From assembly GCA_947487595.1 (NCBI GenBank), contig CANKXJ010000003.1, positions 1 to 37,405 on the forward strand: 37,405 nucleotides of DNA, written 5' to 3'. A model generated the notes under the pieces. The model was not told the DNA's origin and did not search any database. It saw nothing but the letters and a program-made list of their open reading frames with translations. The position numbers and the translations under genes were made by a program. The stretch is from Actinomycetota bacterium. Lineage in GTDB: Bacteria; Actinomycetota; Actinomycetes; Nanopelagicales; Nanopelagicaceae. Positions 16,269 through 23,951 of the stretch are shown here, piece by piece; positions within the stretch are counted from its first letter, which is position 1, and every line of letters starts with the position of its first letter.

Positions 16269-17164
16269 TGTCACAGATGCGCGAGAAGTTAGAAAACACT
16301 AACGAAGTTGTCTTTACGTCTGAATTTCCAGCACTTGATGGTGGCGGAATGGCAAAAGTTGAAAAAAACGCTGCCCGTTTAGCACCGTGGTTTGTTGGCG
16401 TGAATGCAACAGATAATCCAGCAGCCCATGCCCATGCATCTAATACCGCTTCTGCAATTGCCATGAAAATGCATGGAATTGAACCCATCATGCAGATTGT
16501 CTGTCGTGACAAGAACCGTTTAGCTATCCAAGCCGACATGATGGGCGCTGCACTACACGGCATTGATAACATCTCTCTTCTAACAGGTGATGATGTGACT
16601 GCCGGTGATGAACCAGAGAGCCGTAGAGTCTTTGATATAGATAGCACCCAAGCAATCAATATCGCCCGAATTATCACTACTGGCAAATACCTTTCAGGTC
16701 GCAAAATCGATCCTGCCCCAGATTTCTATATCAGCGCAGTTGAAAACCCAGCGGCTCCCCCTTTTGATTATCGAATTGAGCGCGCACTAAAGAAATACCG
16801 AGCCGGTGCAAAGTATCTTCAACTACAGATTTGTTATCACTCAGATCGCCTTGAAAAGTTTTGTGCTGGTGTTGCCAAGATTGCTCCTGACTTAAAATTG
16901 ATTCCAACTATCGTTTTGGTTAAAAGCGCCAAGCCAATGTCGTTTATGCATGACAAGGTGCCAGGAATCGATATTCCGCAGGACATACTCAACCGAGTCT
17001 CATCGGCTGCCGATCAAGCTGAAGAGGCATACAAATTAACTGTGGAACTAGCCAAGCATGCAATGACTTTGCCCTCAGTGCGTGGATTACACGTTACAGA
17101 TTTTAGACATGATGATTCATTAGAGCGCTTTATGTACGACCTCGGACAGAAACCAAGAAACTAA
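16268..17164 (+). CDS. metF: Methylenetetrahydrofolate reductase-family protein
   Basis: This 298-residue protein has the MetF barrel pattern: an early acidic strand (VVFTSEFPALDGGG), a central segment binding FAD and folate (DNISLLTGDDVTAGDEP), and a C-terminal helix-strand pattern (VRGLHVTDFRHD). The enzyme interconverts 5-methyl-THF and 5,10-methylene-THF using FAD. Its neighbours, the Fe-S partner before it and the methyl-THF:corrinoid methyltransferase after it, suggest that it oxidises betaine-derived methyl groups in vivo. The electron acceptor is not shown by the sequence; NAD, ferredoxin through MetV, or ETF from the facing operon are candidates. The start overlaps the metV stop by one base. 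Confidence 0.85.
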   Translation: MSQMREKLENTNEVVFTSEFPALDGGGMAKVEKNAARLAPWFVGVNATDNPAAHAHASNTASAIAMKMHGIEPIMQIVCRDKNRLAIQADMMGAALHGIDNISLLTGDDVTAGDEPESRRVFDIDSTQAINIARIITTGKYLSGRKIDPAPDFYISAVENPAAPPFDYRIERALKKYRAGAKYLQLQICYHSDRLEKFCAGVAKIAPDLKLIPTIVLVKSAKPMSFMHDKVPGIDIPQDILNRVSSAADQAEEAYKLTVELAKHAMTLPSVRGLHVTDFRHDDSLERFMYDLGQKPRN

Positions 17165-17176
17165 CTAGGAGCCCCT

Positions 17177-18049
17177 ATGCACACAACCCTGACTTCGCCT
17201 GGAAAAACGGTAACAATCGGCCATGACCAGCCATTTGTTATTATCGGCGAGCGCATCAACCCAACAGGGCGCAAGAAGTTTCAAGAACAACTTCGTGCTG
17301 GTGATCTCTCTGCCATTGAAAAAGATGTTGCCGCCCAAGTTGCAGGTGGGGCCGATGTATTAGATGTGAATATGGGTGTTCCACTTACCGATGAACCAGA
17401 GCTAATCGCCAAGGCAATCACCTTGGTTCAATCCCTGACAGACCTTCCTATCTGTATTGACTCATCAGTTATCGAGGCTCTACAGGCAGGGCTTGAGACT
17501 TACCAAGGTAAAGCACTTGTTAACAGTGTTACTGGTGAAGATGATCGTATGGAGCTAGTGCTTCCTCTAATCAAAAAACATGGCTCAGCCATTATTGCGC
17601 TGCCTAATGATGAAACTGGAATTCCACAAACAGCTGCAGAGCGCATGATTATTGTTGAAAAAATTGTTCGCACTGTTGAAAGGCACGGCATTCCTCTTGA
17701 AGATCTAGTAATTGATCCACTTGCAATGACAGTTGGCGCAGATCCAGAGGCGGTAAAGAACACGCTAGAGACAATCTATTTAATCCGTGAAAAGTACGGC
17801 CTGAATATGACTCTAGGTGCATCGAACATCTCCTTTGGTCTTCCACATCGCCATGCACTCAATGCAGCATTTTTGCCAGCTGCAATGGCAATGGGATTAA
17901 CAAGTGCGGTCATGGATTCGCGCACGCCTGCCATCGTTGAGTCAGTTCGTGCTGCAGACTTGCTCCTTGGTCTAGATCCTTGGGGAACTAATTGGATTAT
18001 GCGTTATCGCGCATTGGAGGCAGCAAAAGCTGCTGCTGAAGGGAACTAG
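17177..18049 (+). CDS. Methyl-THF:corrinoid protein methyltransferase (AcsE/MtgA-like)
   Basis: This 290-residue protein has the pterin-binding TIM-barrel signature shared with AcsE, MtgA and MetH: GERINPTGR (24-32), DVNMG (63-67), a conserved ICIDSS strand and a later VNSVTGEDDR segment. It should move the methyl group between the corrinoid protein and tetrahydrofolate; in this operon the useful direction is methyl-cobamide to THF. The length matches family members without fused domains. A GGAG ribosome-binding site precedes ATG. It lies between metF and the corrinoid activator gene, which starts two bases after its stop if the AUC start proposed there is right. Confidence 0.9.
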   Translation: MHTTLTSPGKTVTIGHDQPFVIIGERINPTGRKKFQEQLRAGDLSAIEKDVAAQVAGGADVLDVNMGVPLTDEPELIAKAITLVQSLTDLPICIDSSVIEALQAGLETYQGKALVNSVTGEDDRMELVLPLIKKHGSAIIALPNDETGIPQTAAERMIIVEKIVRTVERHGIPLEDLVIDPLAMTVGADPEAVKNTLETIYLIREKYGLNMTLGASNISFGLPHRHALNAAFLPAAMAMGLTSAVMDSRTPAIVESVRAADLLLGLDPWGTNWIMRYRALEAAKAAAEGN

Positions 18050-18051
18050 TT

Positions 18052-19956
18052 ATCAGTAAAAAAGAGTTAGACCCATCTCTCATACCAACGCATGATGGTA
18101 CTGGGCGAGTAAAGCTTGCCTTCACATCGCTAGAAAAAGATGGATCTATCGGTTCTCAAAAAACTATTACCGTTCCAACAGGTGTAAGTGCATTTGATGC
18201 CGCTTCTTGGAATGGAATTGCAATTGATTCAACATGTGGTGGTTATGGCACATGCAAGAAATGTCGCATCAAGGTAACTGATGGCGAAGTCGAACCATCA
18301 AAGTTGGATTTTCGTGCCTTTACTGCCACTGAAATCAAAGATGGCTGGCGCCTTGCCTGTTTAGTACGCACAGCTAAAGATATTTCAGTAGATGTTCCAG
18401 CCCTTACCACCCGTCCTAAAGCCGCAACTGTGGGCGTAGGCCGCCAAGTTATTTTGCGTCCAGCTGTTCAAAAGCGCTACATCGAATTACAAGAGCCATC
18501 TCTTTCTGATCAACGAACTGACATTGTGCGCATCTTTGAGGCAGTTGATGATCTTGAAGGAACTGCAAGCCTTGCTTCAATGCGAGATCTGCCTCGGATA
18601 CTGCGCTCATCAAATTATAAAGTGACAGCTGTCTTTGCTGATCAAGATTTTCTTGGCATTGAAGCTGGTGACACAACACATCTTCGCTATGGAATTGCTT
18701 ATGACTTGGGAACAACAACAGTTGTTGCAACTTTGCTTGATCTCAATACTGGAACACCAGTGGCCGTTAAATCAATGCTCAATAAGCAGCAGCCATTTGG
18801 CGCAGATGTCATCACACGCATCAGTGCAACGATGCTTGACCCTAATGCTCTGGCAAAACTCAGCGGATTGGCTCAAGAAACCCTTAATCAGCTGACGCAA
18901 GAGGTCTGTGTTGAAGCCGATGTTAATCCCCACCATGTTTATGAATTAGCTATTGCTGGCAATGCCACGATGACGCAGCTTCTCCTTGGCATTGATCCAG
19001 AGCCTCTGGGAGTTGCCCCATTTATTATGGCTAGCGCTAGTTATCCAAACATTTCTGTCAAAGAGATTGGCATTGCCGTGCATCCGCTTGCAAAGGCAGT
19101 GATCATGCCCTCACTTGGTGCATATGTGGGTGGAGACATCATTGCGGGGGCCCTTGCCTCAGGAATGGATCGCGATAAGCGATTGCGCTTATTTATCGAT
19201 GTTGGCACAAACTGTGAAATTGTTTTAGGTGATGGCGACAAGATTCTTGCAACCGCTGCCCCTGCTGGTCCGGCCTTTGAAGCTGCCAGTATTAAATGTG
19301 GTGTTAGAGCAGCATCTGGTGCTATTGAAACTATCAAGGTTGTTGATGGGGAGTTAGAAATTGGAACTATTGATGATACGCCAGCAGTTGGTATTTGCGG
19401 CTCCGGATTAGTTGATGCATGTGCATGTCTAGTTCAAGTGGGCTTACTTGATCACTCAGGTAAGTTTGTTTCTGATGAGGCTGCGCTAACTATTTCGCCA
19501 AAGCTAGCTAGTCGTTTAGTCACTCGTGAAGGTGAGCGCGTCTTTGTTCTAACATGGAGTAAAGAAGTGGGCGATCTATCTGATTGCGTCTTTTTAACTC
19601 AGCGCGATGTTCGTGAACTTCAATTTGCAAAGGCGGCTATTGCCACAGGTTGGGCGCTTTTATTAGAAGAATTTGGTGTGCAGGAATCTGAAATTCAGCA
19701 AGTACTACTTGCTGGCTCTTTTGGTTCTTACCTTTCTCCTTCATCTGCGGTCAAGATTGGCTTAGTGCCAAAGCTTTCAGTGATGCGCATTATGTCCGCA
19801 GGTAACGTTGCTGGAGAAGGCGCCAAAATGGTTTTACTATCGGCCCAAGAGCGCAATGGTGCCCAAGCTCTACTTGATGAAATTGACTATATCGAATTAT
19901 CTGATCGCGAAGATTTCAACGATAAGTTCGTTGAACGTCTCGCTTTTCCTGCATGA
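18052..19956 (+). CDS. Corrinoid-activating ASKHA ferredoxin (RACo-like), apparent AUC start
   Basis: This 634-residue protein would reduce inactive Co(II) corrinoid to Co(I) using ATP. The N-terminal [2Fe-2S] domain has Cys62, Cys68, Cys71 and Cys103 (C-x5-C-x2-C, then C31 residues on). The ASKHA ATPase domain has YDLGTTTV (~217-224), FIDVGTN (~381-387), a CGSGLVD segment and AGSFGSYL near the C-terminus. No ATG, GTG or TTG exists in frame between the TGA at 18037 and TTG 18304, and starting at 18304 would delete three of four cluster cysteines. ATC at 18052 follows AGGGAA by six bases and continues as Ser-Lys-Lys-Glu-Leu, a natural N-terminus. A base error in an ATG is the alternative. The stop overlaps the next gene (ATGA). 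Confidence 0.85.
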   Translation: MSKKELDPSLIPTHDGTGRVKLAFTSLEKDGSIGSQKTITVPTGVSAFDAASWNGIAIDSTCGGYGTCKKCRIKVTDGEVEPSKLDFRAFTATEIKDGWRLACLVRTAKDISVDVPALTTRPKAATVGVGRQVILRPAVQKRYIELQEPSLSDQRTDIVRIFEAVDDLEGTASLASMRDLPRILRSSNYKVTAVFADQDFLGIEAGDTTHLRYGIAYDLGTTTVVATLLDLNTGTPVAVKSMLNKQQPFGADVITRISATMLDPNALAKLSGLAQETLNQLTQEVCVEADVNPHHVYELAIAGNATMTQLLLGIDPEPLGVAPFIMASASYPNISVKEIGIAVHPLAKAVIMPSLGAYVGGDIIAGALASGMDRDKRLRLFIDVGTNCEIVLGDGDKILATAAPAGPAFEAASIKCGVRAASGAIETIKVVDGELEIGTIDDTPAVGICGSGLVDACACLVQVGLLDHSGKFVSDEAALTISPKLASRLVTREGERVFVLTWSKEVGDLSDCVFLTQRDVRELQFAKAAIATGWALLLEEFGVQESEIQQVLLAGSFGSYLSPSSAVKIGLVPKLSVMRIMSAGNVAGEGAKMVLLSAQERNGAQALLDEIDYIELSDREDFNDKFVERLAFPA

Positions 19957-20537
19957 GTATTGGCGTAGTTGCCTGCGGGGCACTTGCTACCCATATTGCC
20001 GATATTGCAGCAACAGAATCACTTGATATCACTATCTATCCCCTTCCTCCCCTGCTTCATAACCGCCCAGAAAAGATTGCTGGTGAAGTTGAGGCATTAC
20101 TCATTGAGATTAAAGACAAGCATGAAAAGTGCGCTGTGGCATATGCCGATTGTGGAACGTATGGCGCACTCGACACTGTCATTACAAAGCACGGTGTGAA
20201 GCGATTAGGCGGTAACCATTGCTATGACATTTTTGCAGGGGCAAAGAAGATAGAAGAGATCATGGAATCTGATGCTGGAACATATTTCTTAACTGATTTT
20301 CTAGCTAAATCCTTTCACCGAAGTGTCATGGTTGAGCTGGGTTTAGATAAACGGCCCGAATTGCGTGATGACTACTTTAAGAACTATTCACGGGTTATCT
20401 GGTTAGCCCAAGTTCCGAGTAAAGAGTTAGAAGAGCTAGCTACTCAAGCTGCTGCAAGTATTGGTTTGCCTCTAGAGATTCAAAACGTTGGTTATGGTCA
20501 ACTAGCCCAGCAAGTGAAGGAATTACTTAGCAACTAA
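19953..20537 (+). CDS. DUF1638-family protein of the corrinoid methyltransferase operon
   Basis: This 194-residue protein resembles DUF1638, an uncharacterised family I know from methylamine and methanol corrinoid methyltransferase clusters. Conserved-looking polar sites are Cys8 (VVACGAL), His36 (LLHNRPE), Cys67 (YADCGTYG) and His89-Cys90 (GGNHCYD), which could form a metal, thiol or cobamide site. No signal peptide or membrane segment is present, so it is cytoplasmic. It is translationally coupled to the RACo-like gene (4-base overlap), suggesting a role in corrinoid protein loading, repair or methyl transfer. Function unknown. The operon ends here, facing the Fhs operon 32 bases away without an obvious terminator. 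Confidence 0.78.
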   Translation: MSIGVVACGALATHIADIAATESLDITIYPLPPLLHNRPEKIAGEVEALLIEIKDKHEKCAVAYADCGTYGALDTVITKHGVKRLGGNHCYDIFAGAKKIEEIMESDAGTYFLTDFLAKSFHRSVMVELGLDKRPELRDDYFKNYSRVIWLAQVPSKELEELATQAAASIGLPLEIQNVGYGQLAQQVKELLSN

Positions 20538-20569
20538 AGCCACATCTTATGACTAAGTCGAATACTTCA

Positions 20570-22234
20570 TTAGAAAAGGCCAACTACCTTTCCATCTACA
20601 TAATCAATGCGTTCTGCAGATGGAACCTTAGGCAACCCTGGCATTGTCATGACTTCTCCGCAGATCATCACGATGAATTCAGCACCTGCTGAGAGTTTTA
20701 CTTCGCGAACATTGATGGTGTGGCCACTTGGTGCACCACGTAGAGCTGCATCAGTTGAGAAGGAATACTGAGTTTTTGCCACACAAATTGGGAAGTTTCC
20801 ATAGCCAGATGCTTCAAACTCCTTGAGCTTTGCCAGCACCTTAGCATCAGCAGTTACATCTTTTGCGCCATAAATCTTTGTGGCAACTGCGTTGATTTTC
20901 TCCCACAAAGTTGCGCCATCTTCATATACAAAAGTCAAAGCTTGTGGCTTCTCGCATAGTTCAACAACAGCATGTGCTAGATCAGCTGCACCCTTACCAC
21001 CATCAGCCCAGTGAGTTGCAAGCACAATCTTCACGCCTAGCTTTTCAACTCGAGCACGAAGTAGTTCAACTTCAGCCTTAGTATCACTTGTGAAGTTATT
21101 GATAGAAACAACTAGGGGAAGGTTGTAAACCTTGGTGATGTTGTTGATATGTCGCTCAAGGTTTACAAGGCCAGCTTCTAACGCCGGCAAGTTCTCCTCC
21201 GTAATTGTCTTTAGGTCAGCGCCACCGTGGTATTTAATTGCACGAATGGTTGCAACTAATACACATGCAGATGGGCGTAAACCTGTTTTGCGGCATTTAA
21301 TATCAATGAACTTTTCAGCTCCAAGATCTGCACCAAAGCCAGCTTCTGTAACAACATAATCTGCCAACTTCATTGCAGAAGTTGTAGCTACTACAGAGTT
21401 GCAACCATGGGCGATATTGGCAAATGGCCCACCGTGAATAAAGGCTGGAGTGTTCTCAAGAGTCTGAACTAAGTTTGGCTGGAAAGCATCTTTTAAGATT
21501 ACCGTCATAGCACCTTGAGCTTTTAGATCACTTGCAAGAACTGGCTTCTTGTCCTTAGTGTAACCAACAACAATTTTGCCAATCTTCTCTTTCAGATCTT
21601 CAATAGATGTGGCAAGGCAGAAAATTGCCATGATTTCAGAGGCAACAACGATGTCGAAACCATCACTGCGTGGATAACCATTACCAACACCACCAAGAGA
21701 TGCAATGATTTCGCGTAGTGCACGATCATTCATATCAACAACGCGCTTCCATACAATGCGACGAACATCGATGTTGAGTTCATTTCCATGGTGGATGTGG
21801 TTATCTAAAAGAGCGGCAAGTAAGTTATTTGCAAGTGCTATAGCGTTGAAATCTCCGGTGAAGTGAAGATTGATATCTTCCATGGGAACTACCTGGGCAT
21901 AGCCCCCACCAGCTGCTCCACCTTTCATTCCAAAAACTGGACCTAGAGATGGCTCACGAAGTGCAATCATTGCATTTTTGCCAATATGGCGAAGTGCATC
22001 ACCCAGACCAACAGTTGTTGTTGTCTTTCCTTCACCTGCAGGTGTCGGGCTTATAGCAGTTACTAAAATCAGCTTTGAGTTTTCCCGCATAGGCAAAGAT
22101 GTCAGATATTTTAAATTGACTTTGGCTTTGTACTTTCCATAAGCCTCTAAGTTATCTGCATCAATCCCTAAGCTGGCACCGATTTCGGTGACTGGCTTCA
22201 TCGTTGCAGCTTGAGCAATTTCGATATCTGACAT
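20570..22234 (-). CDS. fhs: Formate-tetrahydrofolate ligase
   Basis: This 554-residue enzyme is the family's usual length and has the P-loop-like TPAGEGKTT (64-72), FGMKGGAAGGG, and the C-terminal GEVMTMPGLPKVP segment typical of Fhs. It interconverts formate, ATP and THF with 10-formyl-THF. As last gene of the dimethylglycine-ETF operon it probably runs toward formate and ATP, disposing of the C1 units made by both demethylation branches; methylene-THF dehydrogenase/cyclohydrolase (FolD) would be needed and is not in this window. AAGGGA lies just before ATG, two bases after the etfA stop. The direction is an inference; biosynthetic use is possible. Confidence 0.95.
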   Translation of the reverse strand: MSDIEIAQAATMKPVTEIGASLGIDADNLEAYGKYKAKVNLKYLTSLPMRENSKLILVTAISPTPAGEGKTTTTVGLGDALRHIGKNAMIALREPSLGPVFGMKGGAAGGGYAQVVPMEDINLHFTGDFNAIALANNLLAALLDNHIHHGNELNIDVRRIVWKRVVDMNDRALREIIASLGGVGNGYPRSDGFDIVVASEIMAIFCLATSIEDLKEKIGKIVVGYTKDKKPVLASDLKAQGAMTVILKDAFQPNLVQTLENTPAFIHGGPFANIAHGCNSVVATTSAMKLADYVVTEAGFGADLGAEKFIDIKCRKTGLRPSACVLVATIRAIKYHGGADLKTITEENLPALEAGLVNLERHINNITKVYNLPLVVSINNFTSDTKAEVELLRARVEKLGVKIVLATHWADGGKGAADLAHAVVELCEKPQALTFVYEDGATLWEKINAVATKIYGAKDVTADAKVLAKLKEFEASGYGNFPICVAKTQYSFSTDAALRGAPSGHTINVREVKLSAGAEFIVMICGEVMTMPGLPKVPSAERIDYVDGKVVGLF

Positions 22235-22236
22235 TT

Positions 22237-23196
22237 TTATCCCTTGGCTTGGCGAATTGCGCTAGTGAGCGCAGGTATTACTTGATGCAAGTCACCGATA
22301 ATTGCGTAATCTGCATAGCCTAGAATTGGAGCTTCTGGATCTGTATTAATAACTACGATTGTCTTACTGTTCTTCATACCTGCAATGTGCTGCATCGCAC
22401 CTGAGATACCAGCTGCGATATAGAGATCTGGTGCAACTTTTGTTCCTGTTTGTCCCACTTGCTCAGCGTGTGGACGCCACCCGGAGCTTGTTACAACACG
22501 TGAGCACCCGACAGTTCCACCTAATAGCGTTGCAAGCTCTTCAATCTGACCAAATCCATCTGGACCACCAACACCACGTCCGCCAGAGACAATAACTTTG
22601 GCATCATTGAGTGTTACGCCACCCTTTGATTCACCAGCATCACGGCTCAATACTTTTACAGCGTAATCCTGTGGTTCTAGGGCTGGTTCGAAATCAACAA
22701 CTGTTGCTGCGCCACCATTGGCAGATTCAGGTTCAGTTGAAAACGCTAGAACTGTTGCAATCAAAATATCTGCGTGAACATTTGCAGACTCAATCAGATT
22801 TCCTGCCCAGCGTGCTCGAAGCACATGGTGAGGTGAACCCAAAGTGATCTCTGAACACTCTGCTGCCATTGGAAGATCTAGAAAAGCAGCTAAATGCGCC
22901 AACTGTTCATTACCACGTGGACTTCCAGCAGCAAGGACTGCAGCTGGCTTGAGTTTTTCAACTAGGTCTTTAAGTGCACGCCCTGATGCCATGGGTGTGT
23001 AATCAGTGATGTTGGCATGGGATGCAACATGTAACACCTTGGCACCATATTCACCAACGATTCCAGCAAGGGCTGAGCCTTCATTGCCAATGACAACAGC
23101 TTCAACATCTTGGCCTAACTTACGAGCCGCAGTTAAAGCGCGAAGTGAGAGTTGATCTAGTTCACCGCGATCTTGATCTACGAGCACAAGAATCAT
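22237..23196 (-). CDS. etfA: Electron transfer flavoprotein alpha subunit
   Basis: This 319-residue protein has the ETF alpha layout: an N-terminal nucleotide-fold domain and a C-terminal FAD-binding domain with SGGRGVGGPDGFGQIEELA and the signature QVGQTGTKVAPDLYIAAGISGAMQHIAGM (given in part: VGQTGTKVAPDLYIA). With EtfB it takes electrons from flavin dehydrogenases and passes them to ETF-ubiquinone oxidoreductase, which is not in this window. The gene directly follows etfB with a one-base junction and is followed by fhs. Its place in this operon points to the dimethylglycine dehydrogenase-like enzyme as electron donor. A role with MetF/MetV is possible but unsupported by sequence. Confidence 0.93.
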   Translation of the reverse strand: MILVLVDQDRGELDQLSLRALTAARKLGQDVEAVVIGNEGSALAGIVGEYGAKVLHVASHANITDYTPMASGRALKDLVEKLKPAAVLAAGSPRGNEQLAHLAAFLDLPMAAECSEITLGSPHHVLRARWAGNLIESANVHADILIATVLAFSTEPESANGGAATVVDFEPALEPQDYAVKVLSRDAGESKGGVTLNDAKVIVSGGRGVGGPDGFGQIEELATLLGGTVGCSRVVTSSGWRPHAEQVGQTGTKVAPDLYIAAGISGAMQHIAGMKNSKTIVVINTDPEAPILGYADYAIIGDLHQVIPALTSAIRQAKG

Positions 23197-23951
23197 TAGA
23201 AAGCTCCGATCTTTTTCAAGATATCTACCAGTGCAGGAACGGCATCGGCGCCGTTGCCCAAGATCTCTGCTCCGGTTGATTTAGAAGGTGCGAGAGTTAA
23301 AACAACTTTCTCTAATTTAGGAACTCGAGCTTCTGCCTTTTTCATATCTACTGGCTTCTTGCGCGCTTGCATGCGTCCAGGAACTGACGGATATCGTGGA
23401 ATATTTAATCCATCGCGCACGGTAACAATGGCAGGTAGAGCAACTTCGTAATGCTCACGTCCAGCAGTAACTACTCGATCACATACTGCAACGCCATTTT
23501 CAATCTTCATTGATTTAACGTTGGTGATAATCGGACGATTGAGTGCATGGGCCACACGAATATGGATTTGATACCCAGCACTATCAGCAGATTCTGCACC
23601 AAAAATGATTAAGTCAAACTTGGTCTCTTCAGCATTAATTGCATCAACTAAGGCTGCAGCAGTTCCCTGTGGGTCCCATTCCTGTCCATCTGTTTCAATC
23701 AGAACGGCGCGAGTTGCACCAATAGCTAACTGTGAGCGTAGTTGTTCTTCAGCATCAGAAGGTCCAAGAGTAAGCAGAGTCAGAGTTCCACCCATCTGTT
23801 CAACGAGTTGAACTCCGGCTTCAACTGCGTTTTCCTCATGGGGGCTAATGCCAAAACCTAAATGCTTAGTTTCGATATCACGTGAATCTGGAGTCAGAAT
23901 TAGAGTTCCACCTGCTAGTGGAACGCGCTTGAGGCAGACAAGTACGTCCAT
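23196..23951 (-). CDS. etfB: Electron transfer flavoprotein beta subunit
   Basis: This 251-residue protein matches ETF beta: MDVLVCLKRVPLAGG at the start, an ISPHEENAVEAG stretch, SADSAGYQIHIRVAHAL, the recognition-loop region VRDGLNIPRYPSV, and a C-terminal lysine-rich segment. It binds AMP and completes the ETF heterodimer with the next gene. Its start overlaps the dehydrogenase stop (TAATG), so expression of dehydrogenase and electron acceptor is coupled. The context indicates a dedicated ETF for methylamine-type dehydrogenation rather than fatty-acid oxidation, because no acyl-CoA genes are near. Confidence 0.93.
   Translation of the reverse strand: MDVLVCLKRVPLAGGTLILTPDSRDIETKHLGFGISPHEENAVEAGVQLVEQMGGTLTLLTLGPSDAEEQLRSQLAIGATRAVLIETDGQEWDPQGTAAALVDAINAEETKFDLIIFGAESADSAGYQIHIRVAHALNRPIITNVKSMKIENGVAVCDRVVTAGREHYEVALPAIVTVRDGLNIPRYPSVPGRMQARKKPVDMKKAEARVPKLEKVVLTLAPSKSTGAEILGNGADAVPALVDILKKIGAF

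Noticed and set aside
18304..19956. TTG 18304 as start of the corrinoid activator
   Set aside because: It would remove three of the four iron-sulfur cysteines encoded just upstream in the same open frame.
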